Program-made: the position numbers and the translations under genes
The notes under the pieces: generated by a model
Databases searched by the model: none
What the model saw: the letters and a program-made list of their open reading frames with translations, nothing else
What the model was told of the DNA's origin: nothing
Shown: piece by piece, positions 54,563 through 63,586 of the stretch
Numbering within the stretch: the first letter of the stretch is position 1
Layout of the letters: every line of letters starts with the position of its first letter
Assembly (NCBI RefSeq): GCF_014333525.1
Contig: NZ_JACSCX010000001.1
Location: forward strand, 992,001-1,056,000
Direction of reading: 5' to 3'
DNA: 64,000 nucleotides
Origin: Hymenobacter puniceus
GTDB taxonomy: Bacteria; Bacteroidota; Bacteroidia; Cytophagales; Hymenobacteraceae

Positions 54563-55621
54563 TTAGGAAGTCAGCTTTACCCGCGGATCGAGCACGGCGT
54601 ATAGCACGTCTACGGCAATATTCACGACCACAAACAGCGCCGCAATGAAGATGGTAGCGCCCATCACCACCGGAAAATCCAGGTTTTCTACGGCCCGGAG
54701 CGTGACTGTACCCAGGCCCTTCCAGTTGAAGATGTACTCAATAAAGAAGGCACCCGCCATCAGCGACGCCAGCCAGCCCGATACGGCCGTAACCACCGGA
54801 TTCAGCGCGTTTTTGAGGGCGTGGCCCACCACCGTGCGGTAGCCCGACAAGCCCTTGGCCCGCGCCGTGCGGATGTAGTCCTGCCCCAGCACATCGAGCA
54901 TGCTGGAACGGGTGAGCTGCGTGATGACGGCCAGCGGCCGGATGCCCAGCGCGAAGGCCGGCAGCAGCAGGTTGCGCAGCACCAGATGGCGGCCCGTAAA
55001 AGCGTCGGTTTCAAAGAGCTGGCCCGTGAGATTGAGCCCTGTCCAGCGGCTCCAGTAGAAGCCGAACGTAATGGCAATCAGGATGGCCGCCACAAACGAG
55101 GGCACCGAAATACCGAGCACGGACGTGGTAATCAGCAGCCTGTCTAGCCAAGTGTGCGGCTTGAGTGCGGCCACCACCCCGAACGCAATGCCCAGCACCG
55201 CAGCCAGCAGCATGGCCGCCAGCGCCAGCCACAGCGTGCCCGTGAAGTGGTCGAGCAGGATGGTGAGCACCTCTTTGTTGCTTTGGAAAGAGCGGCGCAA
55301 ATACGGCGTTTTTAGCACCACCGCCCGCTCGCCCAGCGGCAGCAGCGTGAGGCCGCCGTACTTGGCCGTGCCCACCGAGTCGCGCGGGTGCAGCCCCAGC
55401 GGCGATACGTCGTTGAGGTAGCCGAGCAGTTGCGCGGGCAGCGGCTGGTCGAGGCCCAGGTCGGCGGCAATGGCGGCGCGGGTGGCGGCGTCGGAGCGCT
55501 GGCCGGCCAGTAGCGCCACCGGGTCGCCGGGCAGCACCTGGAACAGGAAGAACACCGTGAGGGCTACGCCCGCCAAAATCAGCAGGCCATGCCCCAACCG
55601 GCGCAGAAGGAAGGTGAGCAT
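54563..55621 (-). CDS. DppB/OppB-type ABC transporter permease
   Basis: 352 residues from ATG 55621 (MLTFLLRRLGHGLLILAGVA). Six membrane segments, with the TM1-TM2 loop widened by an insert (YLNDVSPLGLHPRDSVGTAKYGGL). The EAA-like loop (DVLGQDYIRTARAKGLSGYRTVVGHALKNALNPVV) contacts the ATPase. The partner permease, ATPases and binding protein are not in the window. Such lone DppB genes in Bacteroidota serve peptide or nickel uptake. Confidence 0.92.
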   Translation of the reverse strand: MLTFLLRRLGHGLLILAGVALTVFFLFQVLPGDPVALLAGQRSDAATRAAIAADLGLDQPLPAQLLGYLNDVSPLGLHPRDSVGTAKYGGLTLLPLGERAVVLKTPYLRRSFQSNKEVLTILLDHFTGTLWLALAAMLLAAVLGIAFGVVAALKPHTWLDRLLITTSVLGISVPSFVAAILIAITFGFYWSRWTGLNLTGQLFETDAFTGRHLVLRNLLLPAFALGIRPLAVITQLTRSSMLDVLGQDYIRTARAKGLSGYRTVVGHALKNALNPVVTAVSGWLASLMAGAFFIEYIFNWKGLGTVTLRAVENLDFPVVMGATIFIAALFVVVNIAVDVLYAVLDPRVKLTS

Positions 55622-55656
55622 GCAGTAAAGGTAGTGCGGCTGACTGTCATTGCGCA

Positions 55657-55830
55657 CTGTCATTGCGAGGAGGCACGACGAAGCAATCCGTCCTCTCCGT
55701 GCGCTAAGCCACCCTTAGCGACAAGCCCTCTGGCAGTAATGTAGTACACTGACGCCGGAGGGCTTTGCTGTTAGGGAAGTGTCTGCCACAAGAGGAAGGA
55801 TTGCTTCAGCTTTCGTCCTCGCAATGACAG
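55657..55830. repeat. MITE/REP-like repeat with nested hairpin
   Basis: Left arm CTGTCATTGCGAGGAGGCAC (55,657 on) and right arm ending CGTCCTCGCAATGACAG (to 55,830) are imperfect inverse copies over 40 bp. An inner stem AAGCCCTC/GAGGGCTT lies at about 55,723-55,765. GTCATTGCGAGG is the widespread palindromic-repeat core. Confidence 0.85.
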
Positions 55831-55835
55831 CCTTT

Positions 55836-56942
55836 CTAAAACAACTTCTCCACCTTGAACAGATCGGGAATGTCGTGGTAGTGGTATTTGGCTTTCACCA
55901 CGCCGTCCTGCAGCACCATCAGGCCGGGGTTGGAGCGGATCATAGACTTGAGCACGGTGGCGTCGGCGAGGTAGTAAGGGGTGGCCAGGTTCACATCATG
56001 GCGAAACGAGTCGAACTCGGCAGGGCTGGTGCTGGTGATGGTAATGGCCTTGATGTTGCGGCGCGACTTGCCAGCTGCTTCCATCAGGGCGTTGATGACT
56101 TTGAACCGCTCCCGGTCAGTCTTGTTGGTGTTCTGCACGATGAGCACCAGCTTATTGCCCTGCAGCAGCTCTTGGGTGTAAGAGTTGCCATCCACGTCCG
56201 ACACCTCAAAATCGGTAATGAGCGGCTTGGACTTTTCCGGATTCAACGACTCCATGCTCTTATACTTCCAGGTTGAGTCAGCGGGGTATTGGTCGAAGGT
56301 TTTGGTTTCGCCGTTGCGCTCCATCACATACTGGTAGCGGGCCTGTTCCTGCGGCTTCATCAGCTGCCCGATGTTGTTGCCGACCTTGTATGGCAGGAAG
56401 TCGAAATACGGCAGATGGCCCAGGGCCCGCACCCCGATGCCGATGGCTACGGCCGAGGCCAGCGTGATGTACATCACGCCTAACTGGCCCTTGGCAAAGC
56501 TGTAGCGCAGGAAACGCTGGTTGAAAAACACCACCGCCCACAGCCCCAGCAGCAGCATATCCTTGCTAAACGACTGCCACGGCGTGAGCTTGATAAAGTC
56601 GCCGAAGCACCCGCAATCCGTAACTTTGTTGAAGGCCGCCGAATAGAACGTGAGGAAGGCAAAGAACACCAGCAGCGCCAGCAGCACCCACAGCGTTTTG
56701 GTCAGCATCCAGCGCAGCAGCAGCGCAACACCCAGCACTACTTCCAAGGAGCTTAGGAAGATGCTCAGCGTGCGGGCGTAGTCCTTGAAAAACAGAAAAA
56801 AGCGGCCGAAGTCTTCGGCAAATACATCGAAGTATTCTTCCAGCTTCAGGGCCGTGCCCACCGGGTCGTTGAGCTTGATCAGCCCGGAGAAGATGAACAG
56901 CGCCCCCAGCAGCAGCCAGCAGACTTTCGTAACTAATTTCAT
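55836..56942 (-). CDS. DoxX-like BT_3928 family membrane protein
   Basis: 368 residues from ATG 56942. The N-terminal half has the DoxX membrane domain (FIFSGLIKLNDPVGTALKLEEYF) and CGCFGD. The C-terminal half is a periplasmic-like thioredoxin-type domain (LQGNKLVLIVQNTNKTDRERF) without the CxxC pair. BT_3928-family proteins are widespread in Bacteroidota and thought to work in envelope redox. It starts far downstream of the DUF1599 gene and is separate. Confidence 0.88.
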   Translation of the reverse strand: MKLVTKVCWLLLGALFIFSGLIKLNDPVGTALKLEEYFDVFAEDFGRFFLFFKDYARTLSIFLSSLEVVLGVALLLRWMLTKTLWVLLALLVFFAFLTFYSAAFNKVTDCGCFGDFIKLTPWQSFSKDMLLLGLWAVVFFNQRFLRYSFAKGQLGVMYITLASAVAIGIGVRALGHLPYFDFLPYKVGNNIGQLMKPQEQARYQYVMERNGETKTFDQYPADSTWKYKSMESLNPEKSKPLITDFEVSDVDGNSYTQELLQGNKLVLIVQNTNKTDRERFKVINALMEAAGKSRRNIKAITITSTSPAEFDSFRHDVNLATPYYLADATVLKSMIRSNPGLMVLQDGVVKAKYHYHDIPDLFKVEKLF

Positions 56943-57134
56943 AACAGTGTTTTGGAACCTTGAAGTCAGAAGGGCGTGGTTGGTTTGACTGCGCAACGGG
57001 CGCAGGCGGTTTTGGCCATTGGGATGACCAGACGGCGTGCGCCGTAGCCTCGCCGCGAGGTACATACGCTAAATGCAACCGCCGGATACAGCCAACCCCG
57101 GAATGAGGCGTAAGATACAGCCCAGCGCCACACG

Positions 57135-57713
57135 CTACACCCCCGAAACGCCGAACCCCTTTTTAATCAGCACAAACACGGCGTAGTTGAGCATGTCGCG
57201 GTAGTTGGCCTCCACGCCTTCCGACACGCGCGTAGCGCCGGCCAGGTCCTCGATCTGCTTGGTGCGGTGCAGCTTCATCAGGATGATGTCGGTGATGCTT
57301 TCGATGCGCATCTGGCGCCAGGCCTCACCGTAGTCGTGGTTTTTGGCGAACAGCAGGCGGCGGTTTTCAGCGGTTTGCTCGTCGTAGGCGGCCGCCACGG
57401 CTGCCGGCTCCAGCTCCAGGGGCGCATCGGCGGGCAGGCGCAGCTGCATCAGCGCCATCACGCAGTAGTTGATGATGGCCACGAACTCGCCGTCCACGTC
57501 GTCCTCGACCATTTGGTGGCCTTTCTCCTGAATGCTGCGGATGCGCTGGGCCTTGATGTAAATCTGGTCGGTGATGCTGGGCAGGCGCATGATGCGCCAG
57601 GCCGTGCCGTAGTCGTGCGTCTTGGCCACAAACAGGGCGCGGCACTGCGCAATCACCTGGTCGTATTCGTGCTGGGTTTGATTCTCCAAGTTTTTGAGGC
57701 TATTTTGTTGCAA
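57135..57713 (-). CDS. DUF1599 protein (two repeats, Nmad1-type)
   Basis: About 192 residues. Two copies of the KTHDYGTAWRIMRLPSITD / KNHDYGEAWRQMRIESITD motif, each followed by KxxRxxxIE, show an internal duplication. The domain is also called nucleotide-modification-associated domain 1. The start is unclear: no ATG is close, TTG 57713 is my choice, and a later TTG is possible. Confidence 0.85.
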   Translation of the reverse strand: MQQNSLKNLENQTQHEYDQVIAQCRALFVAKTHDYGTAWRIMRLPSITDQIYIKAQRIRSIQEKGHQMVEDDVDGEFVAIINYCVMALMQLRLPADAPLELEPAAVAAAYDEQTAENRRLLFAKNHDYGEAWRQMRIESITDIILMKLHRTKQIEDLAGATRVSEGVEANYRDMLNYAVFVLIKKGFGVSGV

Positions 57714-57799
57714 TTCGCCTTTCTCGTCATGCTTTATGTGGCGTCCGCAAAGGCGCAGCCGCAGTAGAAGCATCACTACTTCTGACTACTTTCATGCTG

Positions 57800-57846
57800 T
57801 TTGAACGAAGCGGTAGAGATGCTTCGGCAAGCTCAGCATGACGTTC
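57800..57846. repeat. Half-copy of the GTCAT-type repeat
   Basis: AGAGATGCTTCGGCAAGCTC and AGCATGACGTTC (read on the opposite strand, CGTCATGCTGAGCTTGCC) match one arm of the repeat at 1269. No second arm is found nearby. Confidence 0.7.
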
Positions 57847-57862
57847 ATTCCCGCCCGAAATC

Positions 57863-58744
57863 ATGCTCCAGGCCCCGCAAGATACATGTTTCCCCGCTGC
57901 GCAAACTCTGCGCTGCCCCGGTGGGCGCCTGCTCGATTTGCGCCGGCCGCAGGTGATGGGCATCCTCAACCTCACCCCTGATTCGTTTTTCGAAGGCAGC
58001 CGCATCGAAACCGAAACCGACCTACTACGTCGCGCCGAAACCATGCTACAGGCTGGCGCGGTCGTGCTGGATCTGGGCGGCTACTCATCGCGCCCCGGCG
58101 CCGAGCACATTTCGGAAGACGAGGAAAAGCGCCGCCTGCTGCCCGCCGTGGAAGCCCTGCATCGTGCCTTCCCGGAGGCGCTGCTGTCCGTGGACACCTT
58201 TCGGGCCGGCGTGGCAGCCGAGGCCGTAGCGGCCGGCGCCGCCATCCTCAACGACATCAGCGGCGGCACCCTCGATGCCGATATGCTGCCGACCGCCGGC
58301 CGGCTGGGCGTGCCCTACATTCTGATGCACATGCGCGGCACGCCCCAAACCATGACCCAGCACACCCACTACGAGGGCGACCTGGTGCTGGAACTGGTGC
58401 GCTACTTTCTGGGCAAGCTGGCCGTGCTGCGCCAGCACGGCGTTACGGATGTGGTGCTCGACCCCGGCTTCGGCTTTGCCAAAACGCCAACCCAAAGCCA
58501 CGAGCTGCTGCGCCGCCTGCCCGAGCTGCGGGTGCTGGGCTTGCCGATTCTGGCGGGCTTGTCCAGGAAAAGCATGGTGTATAAGCCGCTGGGCCTCACA
58601 CCCGATGCTGCCCTCACGGGCACCGTGGCCGTAAATACGCTGGCCCTGCTAAACGGGGCCCGGTTGCTGCGCGTACATGACGTGGCCGAAGCTGTGCAAA
58701 CCGTGCAGCTCGTCTCCAATACCTTTCCCCCGTTTCCGTCGTGA
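57863..58744 (+). CDS. folP: Dihydropteroate synthase
   Basis: 293 residues. The signatures VMGILNLTPDSFFEG, DLGGYSSRPGAEHIS, LSVDTFRAGVA, ILNDISGG, LDPGFGFAKTP and LAGLSRKS are intact. It joins pABA to dihydropterin pyrophosphate in folate synthesis (target of sulfonamides). Its stop overlaps the cdaA start by 4 bp. Confidence 0.96.
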   Translation: MLQAPQDTCFPAAQTLRCPGGRLLDLRRPQVMGILNLTPDSFFEGSRIETETDLLRRAETMLQAGAVVLDLGGYSSRPGAEHISEDEEKRRLLPAVEALHRAFPEALLSVDTFRAGVAAEAVAAGAAILNDISGGTLDADMLPTAGRLGVPYILMHMRGTPQTMTQHTHYEGDLVLELVRYFLGKLAVLRQHGVTDVVLDPGFGFAKTPTQSHELLRRLPELRVLGLPILAGLSRKSMVYKPLGLTPDAALTGTVAVNTLALLNGARLLRVHDVAEAVQTVQLVSNTFPPFPS

Positions 58745-59583
58745 TTGGCTCTTTCCCCATCGGCTTCCTGCGCATTGGCTGGATCGACGTCGTGGACGTG
58801 CTGCTGGTCACGGTGCTGTTTTATCAGCTCTACAAGCTGCTGACGGGCAGCGTTGCGCTGAAGATTTTCCTGGGCTTCATGTCCATCTACCTGTTTTATC
58901 TGGTAGTGAAGGCCGCTGGCATGGAGTTGCTGACCAGCATTCTGGGGCAGTTTATGAGCGTGGGCGTGCTGGCCGGTATCATTTTGTTTCAGCAGGAAAT
59001 CCGGCGGTTTCTGCTCAATATCGGCAAGGCTACGGCCTTTGAGCGGATGCGCATGTTTCCGTGGCGCCGCGACACCGAGGATGCCGAGCGCCTCAACGTG
59101 ACGCCCTTCGTGGAAGCCGCCAAGAGCCTGGCCGGCAAGCAAACCGGCGCGCTCATTGCTTTCAGCCTCGCCTCCGACCTCAAGCCCTTCGGCGACACCG
59201 GCGACCTGATCGATGCGGCCGTCAGCAAACGCCTGCTGCTGAGCATCTTCAACAAAACCAGCCCGTTGCACGATGGGGCCGTCATTATCAGCCGGGGCCG
59301 CATCAAGGCGGCGCGCTGCATCCTGCCCGTAAGTGAAAACCCCGACGTACCGGCGGCCCTCGGCTTGCGGCACCGCGCCGCCATTGGCCTCACCGAAATA
59401 ACAGATGCCGTAGTGCTGGTAGTGAGCGAGGAAACCGGCCAGATTTCGCTGGTTCGCGGCGGCGAAGTCTTCCGCAACTTAGCTCCCGCCGACCTGCGCG
59501 CCCGTCTCAACGAGTTCCTGTTCGACGCGGCGCCCAAACCGGCCGCCGCGGCTGGCACTACGGCAGCGGAGGTAGCAGCGTAG
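58741..59583 (+). CDS. cdaA: Diadenylate cyclase CdaA
   Basis: 280 residues from GTG 58741, coupled to folP. Three N-terminal membrane helices (residues 15-85) precede the DAC domain with DGA (178-180) and RHR (210-212). It makes c-di-AMP at the membrane. The folP-cdaA pair is common in Bacteroidota. The last 25 residues are an Ala/Pro tail. Confidence 0.95.
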   Translation: MIGSFPIGFLRIGWIDVVDVLLVTVLFYQLYKLLTGSVALKIFLGFMSIYLFYLVVKAAGMELLTSILGQFMSVGVLAGIILFQQEIRRFLLNIGKATAFERMRMFPWRRDTEDAERLNVTPFVEAAKSLAGKQTGALIAFSLASDLKPFGDTGDLIDAAVSKRLLLSIFNKTSPLHDGAVIISRGRIKAARCILPVSENPDVPAALGLRHRAAIGLTEITDAVVLVVSEETGQISLVRGGEVFRNLAPADLRARLNEFLFDAAPKPAAAAGTTAAEVAA

Positions 59584-59655
59584 TAAAACCCCAGTAACCT
59601 ACCCGTTCGTTTTGCCGTTATAATTAGCAAATCGTGCTAATAAAATAGGCAACAT

Positions 59656-60015
59656 ATGAAAATCCAGGTTGAAAAAGACGAGGAGGGCTTCCTGCCTGAC
59701 GGTCGTCATTCCGTTGAAATAACGGATATTGAAGAAGGCGTGAGTGAGCACCAGAATGTGCCTTTCTTTGCCGCCCGAATGGAAAACGAGGATGGGTTTG
59801 TTTCGCAGCGGTTCTACAACTCGCCGGCCGGCAAGCCAATCATTTTGTCTTTGTACTCCGCGGTAGGCATCAAGCCCGAAGGCGACCAGGACCTTGACAC
59901 TAAGCAGCTCATTGGCAAAACCCTATCGGTGGAGGTGAGTGACCACACGTACGCCGACCCCGCCACCGGCCAGGAGCGTAGCATCCGCCAGGCCACCGGT
60001 TTCCGCGCCAGCTAA
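59656..60015 (+). CDS. Hypothetical protein
   Basis: 119 residues (MKIQVEKDEEGFLPDGRHSV). Beta-rich, with an OB-like strand pattern (GRHSVEITDIEEGVSEHQNVPFFAARMENEDG) as in DUF669-type ssDNA-binding proteins of phages. That link is tentative. It is followed by a strong terminator. Confidence 0.6.
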   Translation: MKIQVEKDEEGFLPDGRHSVEITDIEEGVSEHQNVPFFAARMENEDGFVSQRFYNSPAGKPIILSLYSAVGIKPEGDQDLDTKQLIGKTLSVEVSDHTYADPATGQERSIRQATGFRAS

Positions 60016-60041
60016 GTACATTGCCAGTCTGACACAACCAC

Positions 60042-60076
60042 AAAAAAGCCCCCACTACCCAGTGGAGGTTTTTTTG
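60042..60076. terminator. Terminator hairpin
   Basis: AAAAAAGCCCCCACT pairs with AGTGGAGGTTTTTTT around a short loop. It serves convergent genes. Confidence 0.85.
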
Positions 60077-60148
60077 GGCATTAGAATACCTTAGGTTTTC
60101 AAGCCGGAATGCTTACGGCGTGTTTGTTACTACTTGGCCGGCTTCGGG

Positions 60149-61360
60149 CTAGGCGGCGCTACGGTCTTTGAGGGTACCTAGCTCCTGCCCTACCGCAATA
60201 AATGCCGCAATGGCTTTATCCAAGTGCGCGCGGGTGTGGGCGGCAGAGAGCTGCACCCGGATGCGGGCCTGGCCTTTGGGCACTACGGGGAAGTAGAAGC
60301 CTACCACGTAAATGCCCTTTTCCAGCATCTTGGCCGCGAATTCCTGCGCCAACTTGGCATCGTAGAGCATGACGGGCACGATGGGGTGCTCACCGGGCTT
60401 GATGTCGAAGCCGGCAGCCGTCATTTTCTCGCGGAAGTATTTGGTGTTCTCTTCGAGCTGGTCACGCAGATGGGTGCTTTCGGTGAGTAGCTCCAATACC
60501 CGCAGGCTGGCGCCCACAATGGCTGGGGCCAGCGTGTTGCTGAACAGGTAGGGGCGGCTGCGCTGGCGCAGCATGTCGATGATTTCCTTGCGGCCCGAGG
60601 TGAAGCCGCCCATGGCCCCGCCCAGCGCCTTGCCCAGTGTGCCCGTGATGATGTCGACGCGGCCCATGGCGTTGCGGTACTCGTGGGTGCCGCGGCCGGT
60701 TTTGCCCAGGAAGCCCATCGAGTGGCACTCGTCAATCATCACCAGCGCCTCATACTTATCGGCCAGGTCGCAGATTTTGTCGAGCTGCGCGATGGTGCCG
60801 TCCATGCTGAACGAGCCATCCGTCACGATGATGCGGTGGCGGGTGCCTTTGGCCTGGGCGTCCTGAAGCTGCTTTTCCAGGTCCTGCATGTCGTTGTGGG
60901 CGTAGCGGTAGCGCTGGGCCTTGCACAAACGCACGCCATCGATGATGGAGGCGTGGTTGAGGGCGTCGCTGATGATGGCGTCCTGCTCGTTGAACAACGG
61001 CTCGAACACGCCGCCGTTGGCATCAAAAGCCGCGGCGTACAGGATAGTGTCTTCGGTGCCCAGAAACTCGGCCAGCTTGGCTTCGAGCTGCTTATGGATA
61101 TCCTGGGTACCGCAGATAAAGCGCACCGACGACAGGCCGTAGCCGTGCGAATCAATGGCCTCTTTGGCGGCCTTAATCACCTCGGGGTGCGACGACAAAC
61201 CCAGGTAGTTGTTGGCGCAGAAGTTCAGCACCTCGCCCGCCTCCGCGGTTTCAATTTCGGCGCCCTGGGGCGAGGTAATCACCCGCTCCTTTTTGTAGAG
61301 GCCGGCGTCTTTGATTTCCTGAAGCTGCTGCTGAAGATCGGGCTGAAGGGTGGTATACAT
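60149..61360 (-). CDS. kbl: Glycine C-acetyltransferase
   Basis: 403 residues, class II PLP enzyme. Lys244 in [10 protein letters not shown] binds [23 protein letters not shown] is the cofactor-binding Asp/His region. It converts 2-amino-3-ketobutyrate and CoA to glycine and acetyl-CoA. Tdh, which supplies that substrate, begins at 63,587. Confidence 0.95.
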   Translation of the reverse strand: MYTTLQPDLQQQLQEIKDAGLYKKERVITSPQGAEIETAEAGEVLNFCANNYLGLSSHPEVIKAAKEAIDSHGYGLSSVRFICGTQDIHKQLEAKLAEFLGTEDTILYAAAFDANGGVFEPLFNEQDAIISDALNHASIIDGVRLCKAQRYRYAHNDMQDLEKQLQDAQAKGTRHRIIVTDGSFSMDGTIAQLDKICDLADKYEALVMIDECHSMGFLGKTGRGTHEYRNAMGRVDIITGTLGKALGGAMGGFTSGRKEIIDMLRQRSRPYLFSNTLAPAIVGASLRVLELLTESTHLRDQLEENTKYFREKMTAAGFDIKPGEHPIVPVMLYDAKLAQEFAAKMLEKGIYVVGFYFPVVPKGQARIRVQLSAAHTRAHLDKAIAAFIAVGQELGTLKDRSAA

Positions 61361-61447
61361 ACGGTGAGGTGATGAGTTAGTGACTTAGTGAGTGGGAGAC
61401 AATAGAACAAAACTACATAATGCTTTTGCTAGTGCTTTTGTCTAACT

Positions 61448-62290
61448 ATGAGTTCGAATAATCTTGATACTATCCTGATGCAAAACTGGCTTGATTTAGA
61501 AAACAGATTTCAGTCTCTTGCCCCTACTGGCCAACACCTACGCGTCGATTTTCAATGGGGAGCAGCTGGCGAGTACGCATCCGTAACTGGAATAAGCAAT
61601 GGCTATGTCAAAGCTCAATTTTCTGCATTAGCTGACATGGCTGGCAGATATTTGGCTGAGGCTCTTCCAAAGACAGAACACACTCAAACTGTGCTATCTT
61701 ATTCTGATCACGTCAAAAGATGGCTTTACGCGCTAAAAGAATGGAGCGGCGCCTTTCAGCATCTGCATGTTGTCCAACAGATAGATGACTCAGGAAATGA
61801 TGCAGGTCATATATATACTGGGCAGATTAATGAAGTTGCAGCTGTTTCAGCTGTTTTATGTCTGCATCTGCAGAATATTCATCCACTTCCACAGCACAAA
61901 AAGCTAGAGTCCAATATGACGGTGAATAACTACGTTGTCAACAGCCAAGTCGGCTTACTTAATACAGGTGATATCAACCATGTAAAAAGCATATCCATAA
62001 ACGTAGGCCGACTCCAAGAACAAGGTCAGCAACAAATAGCTCAAACGCTCAATGATATTCTGGAAGCTGTTGCAGCGTCCGACTCACTGAGCCACGATGA
62101 AAAGAACGAACTACTCGACCAGGTTGAGGAGTTAAGCAAACAAGCTACGCTGCCTACCGAGCAAAGAGCTAAGCCAGGAATGATTAAGGCAATTATAGGC
62201 GGCATCGGAGCGACTATCGGTACAGCAGCATCCTTATCAGACCTTTGGTCGACTTGGGCACCTGTCATCCGAACCTTCTTTCAACTCTAG
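61448..62290 (+). CDS. AT-rich hypothetical protein with repeat linker and C-terminal hydrophobic segment
   Basis: 280 residues and clearly lower GC than both neighbours. Segments: a helical N-terminal domain (1-155), a beta-type repeat (NNYVVNSQVGLLNTGDINHV, about 157-176), a helical coiled part (LQEQGQQQIAQTLNDILEAV), and a C-terminal hydrophobic stretch (GMIKAIIGGIGATIGTAASL). The NTGDI-type linker followed by a hydrophobic end is seen in orphan defence-like effectors, so a membrane-acting role is a guess. I do not recognise the family. Confidence 0.7.
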   Translation: MSSNNLDTILMQNWLDLENRFQSLAPTGQHLRVDFQWGAAGEYASVTGISNGYVKAQFSALADMAGRYLAEALPKTEHTQTVLSYSDHVKRWLYALKEWSGAFQHLHVVQQIDDSGNDAGHIYTGQINEVAAVSAVLCLHLQNIHPLPQHKKLESNMTVNNYVVNSQVGLLNTGDINHVKSISINVGRLQEQGQQQIAQTLNDILEAVAASDSLSHDEKNELLDQVEELSKQATLPTEQRAKPGMIKAIIGGIGATIGTAASLSDLWSTWAPVIRTFFQL

Positions 62291-62292
62291 GT

Positions 62293-63336
62293 TCACCGCC
62301 CAAAAAACGCCTGCACCCCGGCCCGGCCGCTGTCCATGAGCAACTGTTTCTGCGCATCTGATACCCGCTTGATTTTCGGATTGAATCCCATGGTGCTGAT
62401 GCTGACGGTGCGGGCCCAGTCGGCGGGGCGGGCCGGATTCAGGTTCTCGATAGCCACCGTATAGAGCGCCCCAACGTAGGAGCCAAAATCCTGGATGACG
62501 TAGGGTGCCAGTTGCCGCTGGCGGCCAGATTGGGCATCCAGCGCAATCTGCTCGGCCCGGTCGAGGCGCAAGCCCAGCGTTTCGGGGTTGGTAGTTGCGG
62601 CCGTGCCAGCAGGCACAGTGAAGTAGCGCGCATCATCAAATAAATCAATCGGGTAGTTGGCCAGCAGGCCCCCATCCACGAGCACCTCCACGGGCTGGCC
62701 GGGCGCCGGCTGCCGCACCACGTGGCCAGTGGTATCAAGCAGCACGGCCCGGAAATACAGCGGAATGCTCATGCTGATGCGCACCGCGTCGGCCACGCGC
62801 ATAGCCGGGTGAGTTTCGTAGCTGAACACCTGCGTGCACTGGCGCGTGAGGTTGGTGCCGGTGGTATACAGGTCGCGGTAATGGGTGGGGCGTTGCTGAA
62901 CCAGCGTATGCAGCTCGCCCAGCGTGAGGTTGGGGTTGCCGGTTTTGCGGTTGACCAGCTCGCTCAGATACTTCGTGAATTCGTCGCCGCGGTACCAGCC
63001 GTACTGCTTTACTAAGCGCGTGCTGCCGCCAAAGAAGATCAGCCGCCCGTCGTTGAGGCGCTGAATGGGCGTGTGGTTCACCACCTCAATAATTTCCTGC
63101 GGCGAATAGCCAACCGCCAGCAGCGCTGCCTGAATGGCGCCGGCCGAGGTGCCGCCTACCCGCTGCAGGCCGGCCAGCACGCCTTGCTTTTCCAGCTCTG
63201 CCAGCGCGCCGCCGTACGCAATTCCCCGGATACCGCCGCCTTCCATTACTAGGTTGCGGTACACGGGTCGGGCCGGCGCCTGGGCCCGCACGGACAGGCT
63301 GCCAAGCAGCCACAACAATAGAAACATACAGCGCAT
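62293..63336 (-). CDS. Patatin-like phospholipase
   Basis: 347 residues from ATG 63336 with a signal peptide (MRCMFLLLWLLGSLSVRAQA). The oxyanion GGGIRG (33-38), nucleophile GTSAG (62-66, Ser64) and the Asp of VLVDGGLLANYP are present. It hydrolyses lipids outside the cytoplasm. The stop is 2 nt from the orphan gene's stop (convergent). Confidence 0.92.
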   Translation of the reverse strand: MRCMFLLLWLLGSLSVRAQAPARPVYRNLVMEGGGIRGIAYGGALAELEKQGVLAGLQRVGGTSAGAIQAALLAVGYSPQEIIEVVNHTPIQRLNDGRLIFFGGSTRLVKQYGWYRGDEFTKYLSELVNRKTGNPNLTLGELHTLVQQRPTHYRDLYTTGTNLTRQCTQVFSYETHPAMRVADAVRISMSIPLYFRAVLLDTTGHVVRQPAPGQPVEVLVDGGLLANYPIDLFDDARYFTVPAGTAATTNPETLGLRLDRAEQIALDAQSGRQRQLAPYVIQDFGSYVGALYTVAIENLNPARPADWARTVSISTMGFNPKIKRVSDAQKQLLMDSGRAGVQAFFGR

Positions 63337-63410
63337 AAACGATGCAGGGAAGTAGGCAATCAGCAAGAGCCCGAAGATACCGGGGAAGTTGCAGCCGGCG
63401 CCTCAGTGGC

Positions 63411-63516
63411 GGGGCAGTAGCGCGAACTTTGCCGTTCGCGTCCCCGCGCCGTTTGGGCGGCTTTGTTGTTGCGGGGCAGTAGCGCGAACGGCGAAGTTCG
63501 CGCTACTGCCCCGCAA
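63411..63516. repeat. REP-type repeat with 21-bp stem
   Basis: TTGCGGGGCAGTAGCGCGAA and its inverse make a stem at 63,469-63,516 with a 6-nt loop. A partial copy (GGGGCAGTAGCGCGAAC) precedes it at about 63,411. It lies between divergent genes. Confidence 0.85.
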
Positions 63517-63586
63517 CAATCCCCGAAACCCCGGCCGCCCCGTATCTTTGCCGTTCCCCACCACCCACGTTTCCTGTTTTCTGTTC

